Assembly (NCBI GenBank): GCA_024693065.1
Contig: JAILLP010000024.1
Span: forward strand, 62,001 to 126,000
Length of the DNA: 64,000 nucleotides
Direction of reading: 5' to 3'
Source: Paludibacteraceae bacterium
Lineage (GTDB): Bacteria; Bacteroidota; Bacteroidia; Bacteroidales; Paludibacteraceae
Position 1 is the first letter of the stretch. Each line of letters starts with the position of its first letter. The position numbers and the translations under genes were made by a program. Positions 9,813 to 19,960 of the stretch are shown here, piece by piece. The notes below the pieces were generated by a model. It worked only from the letters and a program-made list of their open reading frames with translations. It was not told where the DNA came from and did not search any database.

Positions 9813-9841
9813 AAGAGGATGTCAGTCTACGGCATCCTCTT
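9813..9841 (+). terminator. Intrinsic terminator after fabF
   Basis: AAGAGGATG/CATCCTCTT stem followed by T's. Confidence 0.6.
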
Positions 9842-9959
9842 TTCATATATATGCCACGTTTTTTTGTCGAATTATTTCACATTTTGATTTAAATTTCTTA
9901 TCTTAACGAATCGGAAAAACATATATTTGAGTCGCCAACCAATTAAGCACACATACGCC

Positions 9960-12533
9960 ATGAAACATATAATTTCATATATCAACGCATTGCTCATCTG
10001 TTTGCTATCCGCAAGCACCATGCAAGCCATGGTGTACAATGGGACTCCCCATAAGATGACGCAACCCAACGGAGACACGGTGACCGTTTATCTGTATGGA
10101 TCGGAATTCTATATCGATGCCGAAAGCGTGGACCACTACACGCTCACCACAGATGAAACCAGCGGAGAAATCTGCTACGCCATGCTCTCTAAGGACGGAA
10201 ACGAATATGCCTCCACCGGCATCACCTACACCGGAGGAGAGACCCCAGAAGCCGTGAAAATGATTGTACAGGCGGATCTTCGCATCAGCAAGGAGAGCAA
10301 AGCGAAGAAAATAGCCCAGGCGAAGAGCAAACTGAGCAAACCCGCAAGCGACACGAGCGGACCCGTTCTCCGCGCCGCCACCGTACTACCTGACACCGTA
10401 TATGGGCTCTGCCTTCTCATAGACTTTCCCAGCACGAAATCGAACATAACATTAGACCAGGTGAGGACCTTCCTGAACGGAGACAACAACCCCGTATTCG
10501 GGAACCAGAGTTCCATCAAAGAGTTCTTTCAATGGATCTCCCACGGAAAACTCACCTACATCAACTTCGTGCCGGACGACTACTACACAGCGGAGAAAGA
10601 GTTCAGCGATTACTCACCGTCCACCGCCACGGACTACACCATCGACCTATTCTATCCGCAAATAGAGGCGGCGATCAACGATTGGGCGAAGAAACACCCC
10701 GACGAATTCAACCTACTATCGGCCAACGAATACCAGGGCATCAAGGCGCTGAACATCCTTTACGCCGGCACGTGCAACAACAAGTGGGCCACCGGCCTAT
10801 GGCCTCACCAAAGCTACGTGAGCAACATCGAGCAAGTGAGAGTTACCAACTGGAGATACAAAGGTCGTAACGTGTTCCACAGCTACCAAATATCCGACAT
10901 GGGCAACAAACTGACCATGGGCACCTTCGTGCACGAAAACGGACACCTCATCTGCGGATGGCCCGATTTTTACCAATACGAGGAACACGAGCCCAACAAC
11001 GCATCCGGATACAACATAGGTGACGCCTTCAGCATCAGCAGTGAGACTAACCCATCCTACCCGAATCCTTGGGCCTTGGACCAAATGGGCTGGCTGGATG
11101 ACACCAAGACGGATATCACAAACATCAAGGACGGTAGGGTCATCACCCTCCAAAAAGGTTGCGGATACGTTGCCGTCTACAAAGGGAAGGGAAACAACGC
11201 CAAGGAGAAGTTCTATCTGGAAATCAGGGACAAACATTACCTCCACAGCCGCACGAATAGGGAAACGGGCATATTCATTTGGCACAGCTACGATGACGGA
11301 GACAACTGTTACGCCGACAAAGAGGAACTGCTCGACTGCAGACCTGCACAATACGAACATCCGTTCTGGAGTAAAAGCAATGGCCCGAAAATATTCTACG
11401 ACGAGTCTGACCCAGACGCCAAGTGGAGAGATGGAGCGGAATCAGGCATATACATCTGGGACTTCAGCGAAGGGGGCGAGACCATGACCTTCCGCTGCGG
11501 AAGGTACATAGAGAATCCTGAATTCACCACCCAAACGCTACAAAACGCCATCGCATTCCAAACATTCCACGACAGCATCCAACTGCAAGGCGGCGATGCG
11601 CCATACATGCTGGAAGTGTACGACGGTGAATTACCAGAAGGGATAGAACTGACAAGCACCGGCGTGCTTCAAGGCACACCAACCCATGAGGGGGAAACCA
11701 CATTCACCGTAAAAGCGACCGACATCAACGGGAAGTCGGTCTACCAAGAGTTCACCCTCTTCGTATACGACTCATCGCCTTACGAGGAAGCGCCTTACGC
11801 GATCCCTGGAGGCTTCCAAATGGAAAGATACGACCGAGGTGGCGCGGAGGTGGCCTTCCACACCCCAAGGACGATAGACACACGAAGAATCAAGAACGCC
11901 AGAGACGATAACGAGTTCTTCCCAATGTCGCAAGTCACCACAGGCAATTATACGATAGAGTTCACAGTGGAGGGGGAATGGACGACATACACCGTCGATG
12001 TGATGAAAAGCGGATGGTACAACATGTCGATACAAAACTCGACGATATCAGACGTCATACTATCCTTAATGGTTGACCAAGAAATTGTGGACACCATGGG
12101 CATACCAGGACTCTACACGGAAGAGTCTAGTTGGTTCTTCACCACGACCAAAGCCGTCAACAAAATCACCACAAAGGAACTACACCTCGAGCAAGGCGTG
12201 CATAAACTGCAATTCATCGGGAAGTATTTGCCTTCCACCCTGCAAATGGATAGCGTACTGTTCGAACTGGTGAAAGCGGATAAGCCGACCTCCTTGGCGG
12301 ACATTCCAAACAGAAATATCACCATCTCGCAAGAGGGTAAGGGTGAGTTCCTCCTCTCCGGTGCGCAAGGTGACGAAACAATGTACGTATACACGCCTCA
12401 GGCGGAACTGCTGGAAGCCAAGAGACTCCACAATGGAGAGACTAAATTCGGAGGCAACTACCGCAAAGGGATATACATCATCCGCATCGTCGGCAACGAA
12501 TTCTCCCACACGCTTAAGGTGATAAAAGAATAA
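9960..12533 (+). CDS. M6-family secreted metalloprotease with Ig-like domain and T9SS type A C-terminal sorting domain
   Basis: Signal peptide; HExxH in FVHENGHLICGWPDFYQ; putative Ig (He_PIG-like) DGELPEGIELTSTGVLQGTPTHEGETTFTVKATD; C-terminal YRKGIYIIRIVGNEFSHTLKVIKE. Confidence 0.85.
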   Translation: MKHIISYINALLICLLSASTMQAMVYNGTPHKMTQPNGDTVTVYLYGSEFYIDAESVDHYTLTTDETSGEICYAMLSKDGNEYASTGITYTGGETPEAVKMIVQADLRISKESKAKKIAQAKSKLSKPASDTSGPVLRAATVLPDTVYGLCLLIDFPSTKSNITLDQVRTFLNGDNNPVFGNQSSIKEFFQWISHGKLTYINFVPDDYYTAEKEFSDYSPSTATDYTIDLFYPQIEAAINDWAKKHPDEFNLLSANEYQGIKALNILYAGTCNNKWATGLWPHQSYVSNIEQVRVTNWRYKGRNVFHSYQISDMGNKLTMGTFVHENGHLICGWPDFYQYEEHEPNNASGYNIGDAFSISSETNPSYPNPWALDQMGWLDDTKTDITNIKDGRVITLQKGCGYVAVYKGKGNNAKEKFYLEIRDKHYLHSRTNRETGIFIWHSYDDGDNCYADKEELLDCRPAQYEHPFWSKSNGPKIFYDESDPDAKWRDGAESGIYIWDFSEGGETMTFRCGRYIENPEFTTQTLQNAIAFQTFHDSIQLQGGDAPYMLEVYDGELPEGIELTSTGVLQGTPTHEGETTFTVKATDINGKSVYQEFTLFVYDSSPYEEAPYAIPGGFQMERYDRGGAEVAFHTPRTIDTRRIKNARDDNEFFPMSQVTTGNYTIEFTVEGEWTTYTVDVMKSGWYNMSIQNSTISDVILSLMVDQEIVDTMGIPGLYTEESSWFFTTTKAVNKITTKELHLEQGVHKLQFIGKYLPSTLQMDSVLFELVKADKPTSLADIPNRNITISQEGKGEFLLSGAQGDETMYVYTPQAELLEAKRLHNGETKFGGNYRKGIYIIRIVGNEFSHTLKVIKE

Positions 12534-12560
12534 GGTGGGCCCCCTAGGAGAGCCCACCTT
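12532..12560. terminator. Bidirectional terminator between the M6 protease and argS
   Basis: AAGGTGGGC/GCCCACCTT stem between convergent genes. Confidence 0.55.
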
Positions 12561-12590
12561 TTAAAGGACAAATATTTCTTATACAAACGA

Positions 12591-14384
12591 TTACATACGT
12601 TCCGGCACCTCAATGCCCAACAAGGACATACCTGTCTTGACGACAGCGGCCACCTTCTTGGAGAGAAGGAGACGGAATTGAGCCAACTGCACGTCCTTCT
12701 CCTTCAAGATGGAGAAATCGTGATAGAAGGAATTATACTGTTTCACCAACTCATAGACATAGTTCGCAATGAGGGCTGGACTATATTCGGCACCAGCCTG
12801 CGCCACCACAGCCGGGAAGTTGGACAATGTTTGAATCAGGTTCGACTCCACCTCGGAGATATCCAGATCCGCAGGCAAGACACTCGGCAACGCGATATTG
12901 GATTCCGCAGCCTTGCGCAGAACAGAGCATATACGAGCGTGCGTGTACTGGATGAACGGACCCGTATTGCCATTGAAATCGATGGACTCCTTCGGATTGA
13001 AGAGCATATTCTTGCGAGGATCCACCTTCAGGATGAAGTACTTCAGAGCTCCCAAACCACAGATGCGGGCGATATCATCAATCTCCTCTTTCGTCATACC
13101 ATCCAATTTCCCCAGTTCGCGGGAAACCTCCTTGGCGGAACTGATCATCTCATCCATCAGGTCATCGGCATCCACCACGGTACCTTCCCTCGATTTCATC
13201 TTACCCTCAGGCAATTCCACCATGCCATAAGAGAAGTGGACCAAATCCTTACCCCAAGAAAATCCTAGGCGATCCAAGAGGATGGAAAGCACTTGGAAAT
13301 GGTAATTCTGCTCATTACCTACCACATATATCATCTTGCTGATATCATATTCATTGAATCGCTGCGTAGCCGTACCGATATCCTGCGTCATGTAAACAGA
13401 CGTGCCGTCGGAGCGGAGCAACAACTTCTCGTCCAAGCCATTTTTTGTCAGGTCAGCCCACACGGAACCGTCCGGGCGGCGGTAAAAGGCACCCGACTCG
13501 AGTCCTTCGTTCACCTTAGCCTTACCGTCAAGGTAGGTTTGCGACTCGTAATAGATTTTGTCGAAGCCCACACCAAGACGTTTGTAAGTCTCGTCGAAAC
13601 CAGCGTAGACCCATTCGTTCATCATATTCCAGAGCTTACGCACCTCAGGGTCGCCGTCCTCCCATTTCTTCAACATCGATTGGGCCTCCACCATCAGCGG
13701 AGCCTCACGTTTGGCATCCTCCTCCGATTTGCCCTTCGCCATGAGGTCGTTCACCTGAGCCTTATATTCCTTGTCGAACTTGACGTAGTAATCACCCACC
13801 AAGTGATCCCCCTTTTTGCCGGAGGAGGCAGGGGTTTCCCCGTTTCCGAAAAGTTTCCAAGCCAACATGGACTTGCAGATATGGATACCACGGTCGTTCA
13901 CTATGTTCGTCTTCACGACACGCAATCCATTCGCCTCCAATATCTTGCACAAGCTATAGCCCAACAGGTTATTGCGCACATGACCGAGGTGCAACGGTTT
14001 GTTCGTGTTAGGGGAAGAATACTCCACCATATAGAGAGGAGCGTCCGCCGTCACCGCCTTCGTTCCATACTTCTCGTCGGCGAGCATGGCGTTCAATTGC
14101 GCCACCCAATTGCTTTTCGAGATGGAGATGTTGAGGAAGCCCTTGATGACGTTGTATTTCTCGACTGCGCCTTCGATCTTCATCAGTTCATCACCGATTT
14201 CAGCCGCAGTCTCCTCCGGCTTCTTCTTAGACATCTTCACAAAAGGGAAAACGACAAGGGTCAAATCGCCCTCGAAATCCTTACGCGTGGCCTGCAGTTG
14301 GATCAGTTTGTCGTCAACGGTTTGTCCATAGAGCGTCTCAACCGCTTTTTTCACAGACTGGAACAAAGACTTATCTAAACTCAT
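12591..14384 (-). CDS. argS: Arginyl-tRNA synthetase
   Basis: VEYSSPNTNKPLHLGHVRNN, KSREGTVVDADDLMDE, C-terminal DALR domain; start set at MSLDKSLFQ. Confidence 0.95.
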   Translation of the reverse strand: MSLDKSLFQSVKKAVETLYGQTVDDKLIQLQATRKDFEGDLTLVVFPFVKMSKKKPEETAAEIGDELMKIEGAVEKYNVIKGFLNISISKSNWVAQLNAMLADEKYGTKAVTADAPLYMVEYSSPNTNKPLHLGHVRNNLLGYSLCKILEANGLRVVKTNIVNDRGIHICKSMLAWKLFGNGETPASSGKKGDHLVGDYYVKFDKEYKAQVNDLMAKGKSEEDAKREAPLMVEAQSMLKKWEDGDPEVRKLWNMMNEWVYAGFDETYKRLGVGFDKIYYESQTYLDGKAKVNEGLESGAFYRRPDGSVWADLTKNGLDEKLLLRSDGTSVYMTQDIGTATQRFNEYDISKMIYVVGNEQNYHFQVLSILLDRLGFSWGKDLVHFSYGMVELPEGKMKSREGTVVDADDLMDEMISSAKEVSRELGKLDGMTKEEIDDIARICGLGALKYFILKVDPRKNMLFNPKESIDFNGNTGPFIQYTHARICSVLRKAAESNIALPSVLPADLDISEVESNLIQTLSNFPAVVAQAGAEYSPALIANYVYELVKQYNSFYHDFSILKEKDVQLAQFRLLLSKKVAAVVKTGMSLLGIEVPERM

Positions 14385-14591
14385 TTCCAAAAAAATATAG
14401 GGAAGCCAGCGGCTCCCGATTACAACAAATAGTACGGACTCCAAGGCGGGCTCCATCAGGAGAGGAAGCCATGCCGCACAAAAACTTGCGCGAAAATACA
14501 TAAAAATCTCCGATTATGGTCAGGAATGCGCAAGAAAACAAAAGAGGCGACCCGAAAAACGAGCCGCCTCCTGTAAGTTTGTTTAAAACAA

Positions 14592-14864
14592 TCAATTGAG
14601 AGCCTTGTTCAACTCTGCGCCTGCCTTAAACTTAGCAACTTTCTTAGCTGCGATCTTAATCTTCTTACCTGTTGCAGGGTTAACACCCTCACGTGCAGGA
14701 TTCTCCTTTACTGAGAAAGAGCCAAAACCAATAAGAGCCACCTTATCGTTGCCCTTCAATGCAGCAGTTACTACCTCTGAGTAAGCGTCAACAGCCTTCT
14801 TGCTGTCCGCAATAGTCAAACCGCTCTTCTCTGCGATTGCCTTAATGAATTCTGTCTTATTCAT
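14592..14864 (-). CDS. HU-family DNA-binding protein
   Basis: MNKTEFIKAIAEKSGLTIADSKKAVDAY...GFGSFSVKENPAREGVNPATGKKIKI. Confidence 0.95.
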   Translation of the reverse strand: MNKTEFIKAIAEKSGLTIADSKKAVDAYSEVVTAALKGNDKVALIGFGSFSVKENPAREGVNPATGKKIKIAAKKVAKFKAGAELNKALN

Positions 14865-15127
14865 AACAAAAAAATAATTAAATATATAATAAATCGTTGA
14901 AATATCACATCAAAAAGATCACCATCACATCATCAAAGTCCTGCCCCAAATCCTCGTTTATAATCGTCATGGCAGCGTATTCGCAACAAAGATAATCCCG
15001 AATATTAATTTTGCAAAAAAAAACAACGGAAAAATGTCGAGAAAATAAAAAAATAGACAATTTTATGTTCATAAACATAATATGCGGGGATTTTATTTAT
15101 TTTTGCAGAGATAAAAAAGGGTTCATT

Positions 15128-15877
15128 ATGGGAATAGGATTGGATAAGAATGGTTCGTCCATCTGCATACACTTGATCATCATCAACGTCTTGTTTTGGG
15201 GCGCCGCTCAACTGCTTCCGAAGATAGACATAGACCTCTATGGACTTCTCGGATTGCACTACTGGTCGGGGACAGACTTCAAGCCATACCAATTCGTGAC
15301 CTACATGTTCCTGCACGATCCAAACTCCATCATTCACCTCTTGTGCAACATGTTCAACCTCTACATGTTCGGTCCAATCATCGAACGGACGTTAGGGAAG
15401 AACAAGTTCCTCATCTACTATTTCGTGACAGGTATCGGTGCGGGCATCGTGCAGCAACTCGCATGGGCATACGACCTCATCCCGTTCACTGCCGAAATCA
15501 ATCGGCTCATAGAGAGCGGGGTGAACCCTCCAATCAATTTGGGTGACGGTCAATTCCTAAGTACGATAGGTGAGGTGAATGCCTTCGCCAACGACTTCTA
15601 CAACAGGCACCTCACCATTGGCGCCTCCGGTGCAGTGTTCGCATTGTTGCTCGCATTCGGGATGTTTTATCCCAACCAACCCCTCTTCATCATGTTCATA
15701 CCTATTCCCATCAAAGCCAAATACATGGTCATCGGATATGCGCTCCTCGAATTATTCTGTGGAGTCAAGAACTTCAGCTTCGACAATGTCGCTCACTTCG
15801 CGCATTTGGGAGGACTACTATTCGGACTACTTCTCATTCTTTACTGGAAGAGGAAAAATGCGAGAAGAATAGGATAA
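15128..15877 (+). CDS. Rhomboid-family intramembrane serine protease
   Basis: GASGAVFALLLAFG (GxSG) and NVAHFAHLGGLLFG (catalytic His); start set at MGIGLDKNG. Confidence 0.9.
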   Translation: MGIGLDKNGSSICIHLIIINVLFWGAAQLLPKIDIDLYGLLGLHYWSGTDFKPYQFVTYMFLHDPNSIIHLLCNMFNLYMFGPIIERTLGKNKFLIYYFVTGIGAGIVQQLAWAYDLIPFTAEINRLIESGVNPPINLGDGQFLSTIGEVNAFANDFYNRHLTIGASGAVFALLLAFGMFYPNQPLFIMFIPIPIKAKYMVIGYALLELFCGVKNFSFDNVAHFAHLGGLLFGLLLILYWKRKNARRIG

Positions 15878-15923
15878 AAGGTTTTCGCGACTAATTCATT
15901 GAACCCACCAATAGAGATTCATC

Positions 15924-16805
15924 ATGAAAGGAGAAATCAAAGAGGAACTAATCGATTCGTTCAAGCAAGGAACCACCCTGACGAAACTCATCTACATCAA
16001 CTTGGGCGTCTTCCTGGCGGTAAACCTTGCCACGGCGCTTCTCTCCCTATTCAACATCGATGCGCTATGGGTCGACAAGCTCATGCTCCCCGCACATGTC
16101 AACACATTGCTGCACCAACCATGGTCCATCATCACATACATGTTCCTGCACGTGGATTTCGTCCACATCCTATTCAACGTGCTGATGCTCTATTGGTTCG
16201 GCAAACTTTTCCTGCAGCAATGCACGCAACACGACCTGGTAGGGGTATACATTTTGGGAGGAATTGCAGGAGGAGCGACCTACATCGTCGCCTACAATCT
16301 ATTTCCCCGTTTCGAGAATCAAGTCATGTTCGCCCAACTGTTAGGAGCCTCAGCGGCAGTCATGGCAATCACCATAGCGACAGCCGTCCTCGAACCCAAC
16401 CAGACTGTCCGATTGTTCCTCTTCGGTGATGTGAAAATCAAATGGATCGCCCTCGTCAGCGTAGTCATCAGCATCCTGCAAATCAAGGCGGAAAACGCAG
16501 GTGGAGAACTATCCCACGTCGGAGGAGCCGTCGCAGGGTACGTTTTCGCCTCCAAATACAAGAAAGGAGTGAACATCACCTCCTGGATTAACAACATCAT
16601 CCACCGCACTGTGAACCTACTCAAGGGCGCAGGAAGAACACCTAAAATGAAAGTCAACTACACCAAGGAGAGCGACCAAGAATACAACTATAGGAAAAAA
16701 CAGGAGGATGAAGAAATCAACAGAATACTCGACAAGATAAAAAGTAGCGGATACGAATCACTAAACGACGATGAAAAAGGAAAACTCTTCGGAAAGAAAA
16801 GGTAA
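15924..16805 (+). CDS. Rhomboid-family intramembrane serine protease (GASA variant motif)
   Basis: LLGASAAVMAI and ELSHVGGAVAGYVF; multiple TM segments; tandem with the preceding rhomboid. Confidence 0.85.
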   Translation: MKGEIKEELIDSFKQGTTLTKLIYINLGVFLAVNLATALLSLFNIDALWVDKLMLPAHVNTLLHQPWSIITYMFLHVDFVHILFNVLMLYWFGKLFLQQCTQHDLVGVYILGGIAGGATYIVAYNLFPRFENQVMFAQLLGASAAVMAITIATAVLEPNQTVRLFLFGDVKIKWIALVSVVISILQIKAENAGGELSHVGGAVAGYVFASKYKKGVNITSWINNIIHRTVNLLKGAGRTPKMKVNYTKESDQEYNYRKKQEDEEINRILDKIKSSGYESLNDDEKGKLFGKKR

Positions 16806-17892
16806 GAAACTGGGCTTCATACGATTCACAGTATACACCTTCGCGGTTCTGTTCAACGGAATCGTGGCCCTATGCATGCTGATTGCCAAAACAGCATGTT
16901 TCATCGACCCGGCCGAACACATCCTTCCGTCTTACCTGGGATTGGCATTTCCGTACCTGCTCTTGGCCAACACAGCCTTCCTGCTCTTTTGGATCGCAAG
17001 GAAGAAAATATACTTTCTCATCCCTATCATCGCCTTCGTCGTATGCTACAGCGAGACACGCAGGACCTTTTCCATCGGGCATGACCACAAAGCGCCAGGA
17101 GACACGCTCTCCGTCACCAGCTACAATGTCCAGATGTTCCAATTCTTCGCCCCTAAGGAGAAGAACCAAACACTGGAATATATTCTGAACTGTGGTTCTG
17201 ACATCGTATGTATCCAAGAGTTTGGGCACAGTACCCGGAAAGGTTACCTCTCGCAAAAGGAAATCACGGACACGCTATCCACACTATATCCTTACTGCGC
17301 CGTCTACGAGAACCAACTGTCATGGAACGCTCAAATCGGAGTCGCCATCCTCTCCAAATACCCTGTCGTGAAGAAAGGCTACATCGATTACGAATCGGAG
17401 CACAACAGCGCCATCTATGCGGATATACTCTTCAAGGGGGACACCATACGGGTATTCGATTGCCACTTCGAGAGCAACAAACTAACGGAAGAGGAAAAAG
17501 CAACCCTAAGGAAAATCAAGGCCGTATCCAAAGACGACGCAAACAGCGTGGTGAACTCCGTCTCCACGAAAATGAGCACGTCATATAAGGTCAGGGCTAA
17601 GCAAGCGAAAGTGATGGAAGAACTCATCCAAAAAACGGAATATCCAATCATCCTATGTGGAGACTTCAACGACGTGCCGGTCTCATATGCCTACAACACC
17701 GTGAAGGGTGACAAACTCGTCGACTCCTTCGAAGAGTGCGGATCCGGCTACGGATACACCTACAACGGGAAACTCTTCCACTTCCGCATCGATCAAATCA
17801 TGCACAGCAAAGAGGGGAAAGCCCTCCAATTTCAAATCGGGAAGGAAAAATACTCCGATCATTATCCTATCTCATGCAAAATCGTATTCTGA
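16771..17892 (+). CDS. Endonuclease/exonuclease/phosphatase family protein with N-terminal TM segments
   Basis: TSYNVQMF, DIVCIQEFG, ILCGDFNDVPVSYAY, IDQIMHS...YSDHYPISCKI. Confidence 0.88.
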   Translation: MKKENSSERKGKKLGFIRFTVYTFAVLFNGIVALCMLIAKTACFIDPAEHILPSYLGLAFPYLLLANTAFLLFWIARKKIYFLIPIIAFVVCYSETRRTFSIGHDHKAPGDTLSVTSYNVQMFQFFAPKEKNQTLEYILNCGSDIVCIQEFGHSTRKGYLSQKEITDTLSTLYPYCAVYENQLSWNAQIGVAILSKYPVVKKGYIDYESEHNSAIYADILFKGDTIRVFDCHFESNKLTEEEKATLRKIKAVSKDDANSVVNSVSTKMSTSYKVRAKQAKVMEELIQKTEYPIILCGDFNDVPVSYAYNTVKGDKLVDSFEECGSGYGYTYNGKLFHFRIDQIMHSKEGKALQFQIGKEKYSDHYPISCKIVF

Positions 17893-19802
17893 TTCTCCTG
17901 TTTACGTTACTGGGGGTACTACCCCTCCTCCATGCCCAATCTGAGAAGGACAGCATCCAAGCAACCGAACTAGACATCATCGATGTCATCGGACAAAAGA
18001 AAGCTAGTTTATCAGACTTCACGGGGGCATCCTCCCTCAGTGCGAGCAATACCTCCATCGAGATGCAACGGCATAAGTCCATCGCGGATTTCCTTGCCCA
18101 ACACACACCCTACCCCGTAAGGCAAAACGGGAACGGAATGATGACGACCCTTTCCCTACGAGGCACATCCGCCTCCCACACGCAAGTGATCTGGAACGAG
18201 ATAACCATCAGTCCTCTTACCATGGGACAAACAGACTACAGCATATTGCCCACCTACTTTTTCGACAAGATAGACGTCTACCCTGGAGGTGAGAGCGCAA
18301 TATTCGGAGGAGGAGCCATCGGAGGTGCCGTCACGCTCAGTTCGGGTGCGGACAATCCAACCCCCGCCAGACTCACCATAGACGCCGGGCTAGGCTCTTT
18401 CGGGAAGAAAAGCGCCGGCCTCAGATCACATATCGGCAACAAGAAGGCCCAAAACGAAACCGCCCTGTTCTTCAACCAATGCGACAACGACTTCCCCTTC
18501 TCCTATAGAGGAGAAGGAATGAGGCAGAAAAACGCCAGTTACTTCAACTATGGCATACTCAACCAGACAAACATCCGCATCAATCAATGGAATACGCTAG
18601 GAGGAGACGTGTGGTTCACAAAATACAACCGCGACATACAGCCCATGATGCAGAACAACGACGACCCTTCCAAATACGAGGAGATATCCGACCAAAGCAC
18701 AAAGGTGGTCCTGCACCACGAATTCGACAAGAACGCTTGGCACCTGCGCAACAAAGCGGCTTGGATCAATGACAGGGAGGAATACAAAGGAGATTTGATC
18801 GCCACCCACGACATCTCCTTTCACAGCAACCTTCGCCATAAGATATACGGCACCCGATTCCATACTCCACCGCTTATCGAAATAGGAGGGGACATCCACT
18901 ACATCCGTCCCGAAGTATACGCCTACAAGGAGGGAACCGAAGAGCGGAGAGGCTCCATCTTCCTCCTCTCACAAATCAAACCCATAAAACGGCTCACCCT
19001 GCGAGGCAACGTACGGAAAGAATTCGTGACGGACATGACCATTCCACTCTCCTTCTCATTCGGCACGGAGACACCCGCCGTCATCGGGGAACACGTGCAA
19101 TGGACGCTAGGCGGCAACCTAGCGAAAAACACCAAAACACCCACCCTGAACGACCGCTATTGGGGAGAGATGGGCAACAAAGACCTTGAATCGGAGACCT
19201 CATTCAACCTGGAATTCAAAAGCGAAACGAAAGCCTCGTTCCGCCGTTACAACATAATCATAGCGGCCACACTCTATAGGAACGACGTGGATAATTGGAT
19301 CATGTGGCTGCCCCGAGGCACCATCTGGAAGCCCATTAACGTGGACAACGTGTTGGCAAGAGGTGTCGAATGGGGCATAACGCAGGAATTCTCCATCGCC
19401 AAGACCACACACTCCCTCAGATATCTTTTCAACCACAGCTTCACAGAGATAAAAAAAGGGTTCTCGAACATGCGTCCCTTCATAGGTCACCAAATGCCCC
19501 TCCTGCCACAGAACACCTTCGCCGGCACCTGGACAACCAAGTTCAAGCATGCGGACGTATCGCTGAGCGGTCATTATACAGGAGAGCGAACCACTTCAGA
19601 CATATTCGATATCCTAGAAGGGTACTTCCTGCTCGACCTCGCCGCAGAATACGACATCATCATAAAATCCAAGAGAAGGCGGGATCACACCCTCACCCCC
19701 ACTGTACAAATCAATAACCTCCTAGACAAAGAATATCAGAACATCCCTTTCCGGGGAATGCCAGGAAGGAACATATCTTTCAACATAAGATGGAGCTTTT
19801 GA
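17874..19802 (+). CDS. TonB-dependent outer-membrane receptor (BtuB-like size and architecture)
   Basis: Signal peptide MQNRILILLFTLLGVLPLLHAQ; plug domain (SLRGTSASHTQVIWNEI, GGESAIFGGGAIGGAVTL); C-terminal RNISFNIRWSF. Confidence 0.88.
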   Translation: MQNRILILLFTLLGVLPLLHAQSEKDSIQATELDIIDVIGQKKASLSDFTGASSLSASNTSIEMQRHKSIADFLAQHTPYPVRQNGNGMMTTLSLRGTSASHTQVIWNEITISPLTMGQTDYSILPTYFFDKIDVYPGGESAIFGGGAIGGAVTLSSGADNPTPARLTIDAGLGSFGKKSAGLRSHIGNKKAQNETALFFNQCDNDFPFSYRGEGMRQKNASYFNYGILNQTNIRINQWNTLGGDVWFTKYNRDIQPMMQNNDDPSKYEEISDQSTKVVLHHEFDKNAWHLRNKAAWINDREEYKGDLIATHDISFHSNLRHKIYGTRFHTPPLIEIGGDIHYIRPEVYAYKEGTEERRGSIFLLSQIKPIKRLTLRGNVRKEFVTDMTIPLSFSFGTETPAVIGEHVQWTLGGNLAKNTKTPTLNDRYWGEMGNKDLESETSFNLEFKSETKASFRRYNIIIAATLYRNDVDNWIMWLPRGTIWKPINVDNVLARGVEWGITQEFSIAKTTHSLRYLFNHSFTEIKKGFSNMRPFIGHQMPLLPQNTFAGTWTTKFKHADVSLSGHYTGERTTSDIFDILEGYFLLDLAAEYDIIIKSKRRRDHTLTPTVQINNLLDKEYQNIPFRGMPGRNISFNIRWSF

Positions 19803-19902
19803 GGCACATTCACAAGTGCAGATGTCACCCCGACACATTTCCCATCACTGAAATTTAATGCCATTTCACTTAAATATATTTTCACACTCCAAATTATCAT
19901 TA

Positions 19903-19910
19903 TACCTTTG
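19903..19910 (+). promoter_or_regulatory. -7 element TACCTTTG for the downstream DUF4353-like gene
   Basis: TAnnTTTG match 50 nt before the ATG. Confidence 0.45.
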
Positions 19911-19960
19911 CGACATTAGGTAAACTGATTATGTGGCACTAAAAGAAAAACAATAACAAC

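Noticed and set aside
13293-14378. 361-aa plus-strand ORF
   Set aside because: Antisense shadow of argS.
17736-17873. N-terminal extension of the TonB receptor ORF
   Set aside because: Lies within the EEP gene in another frame; a clear signal peptide starts at 17874.
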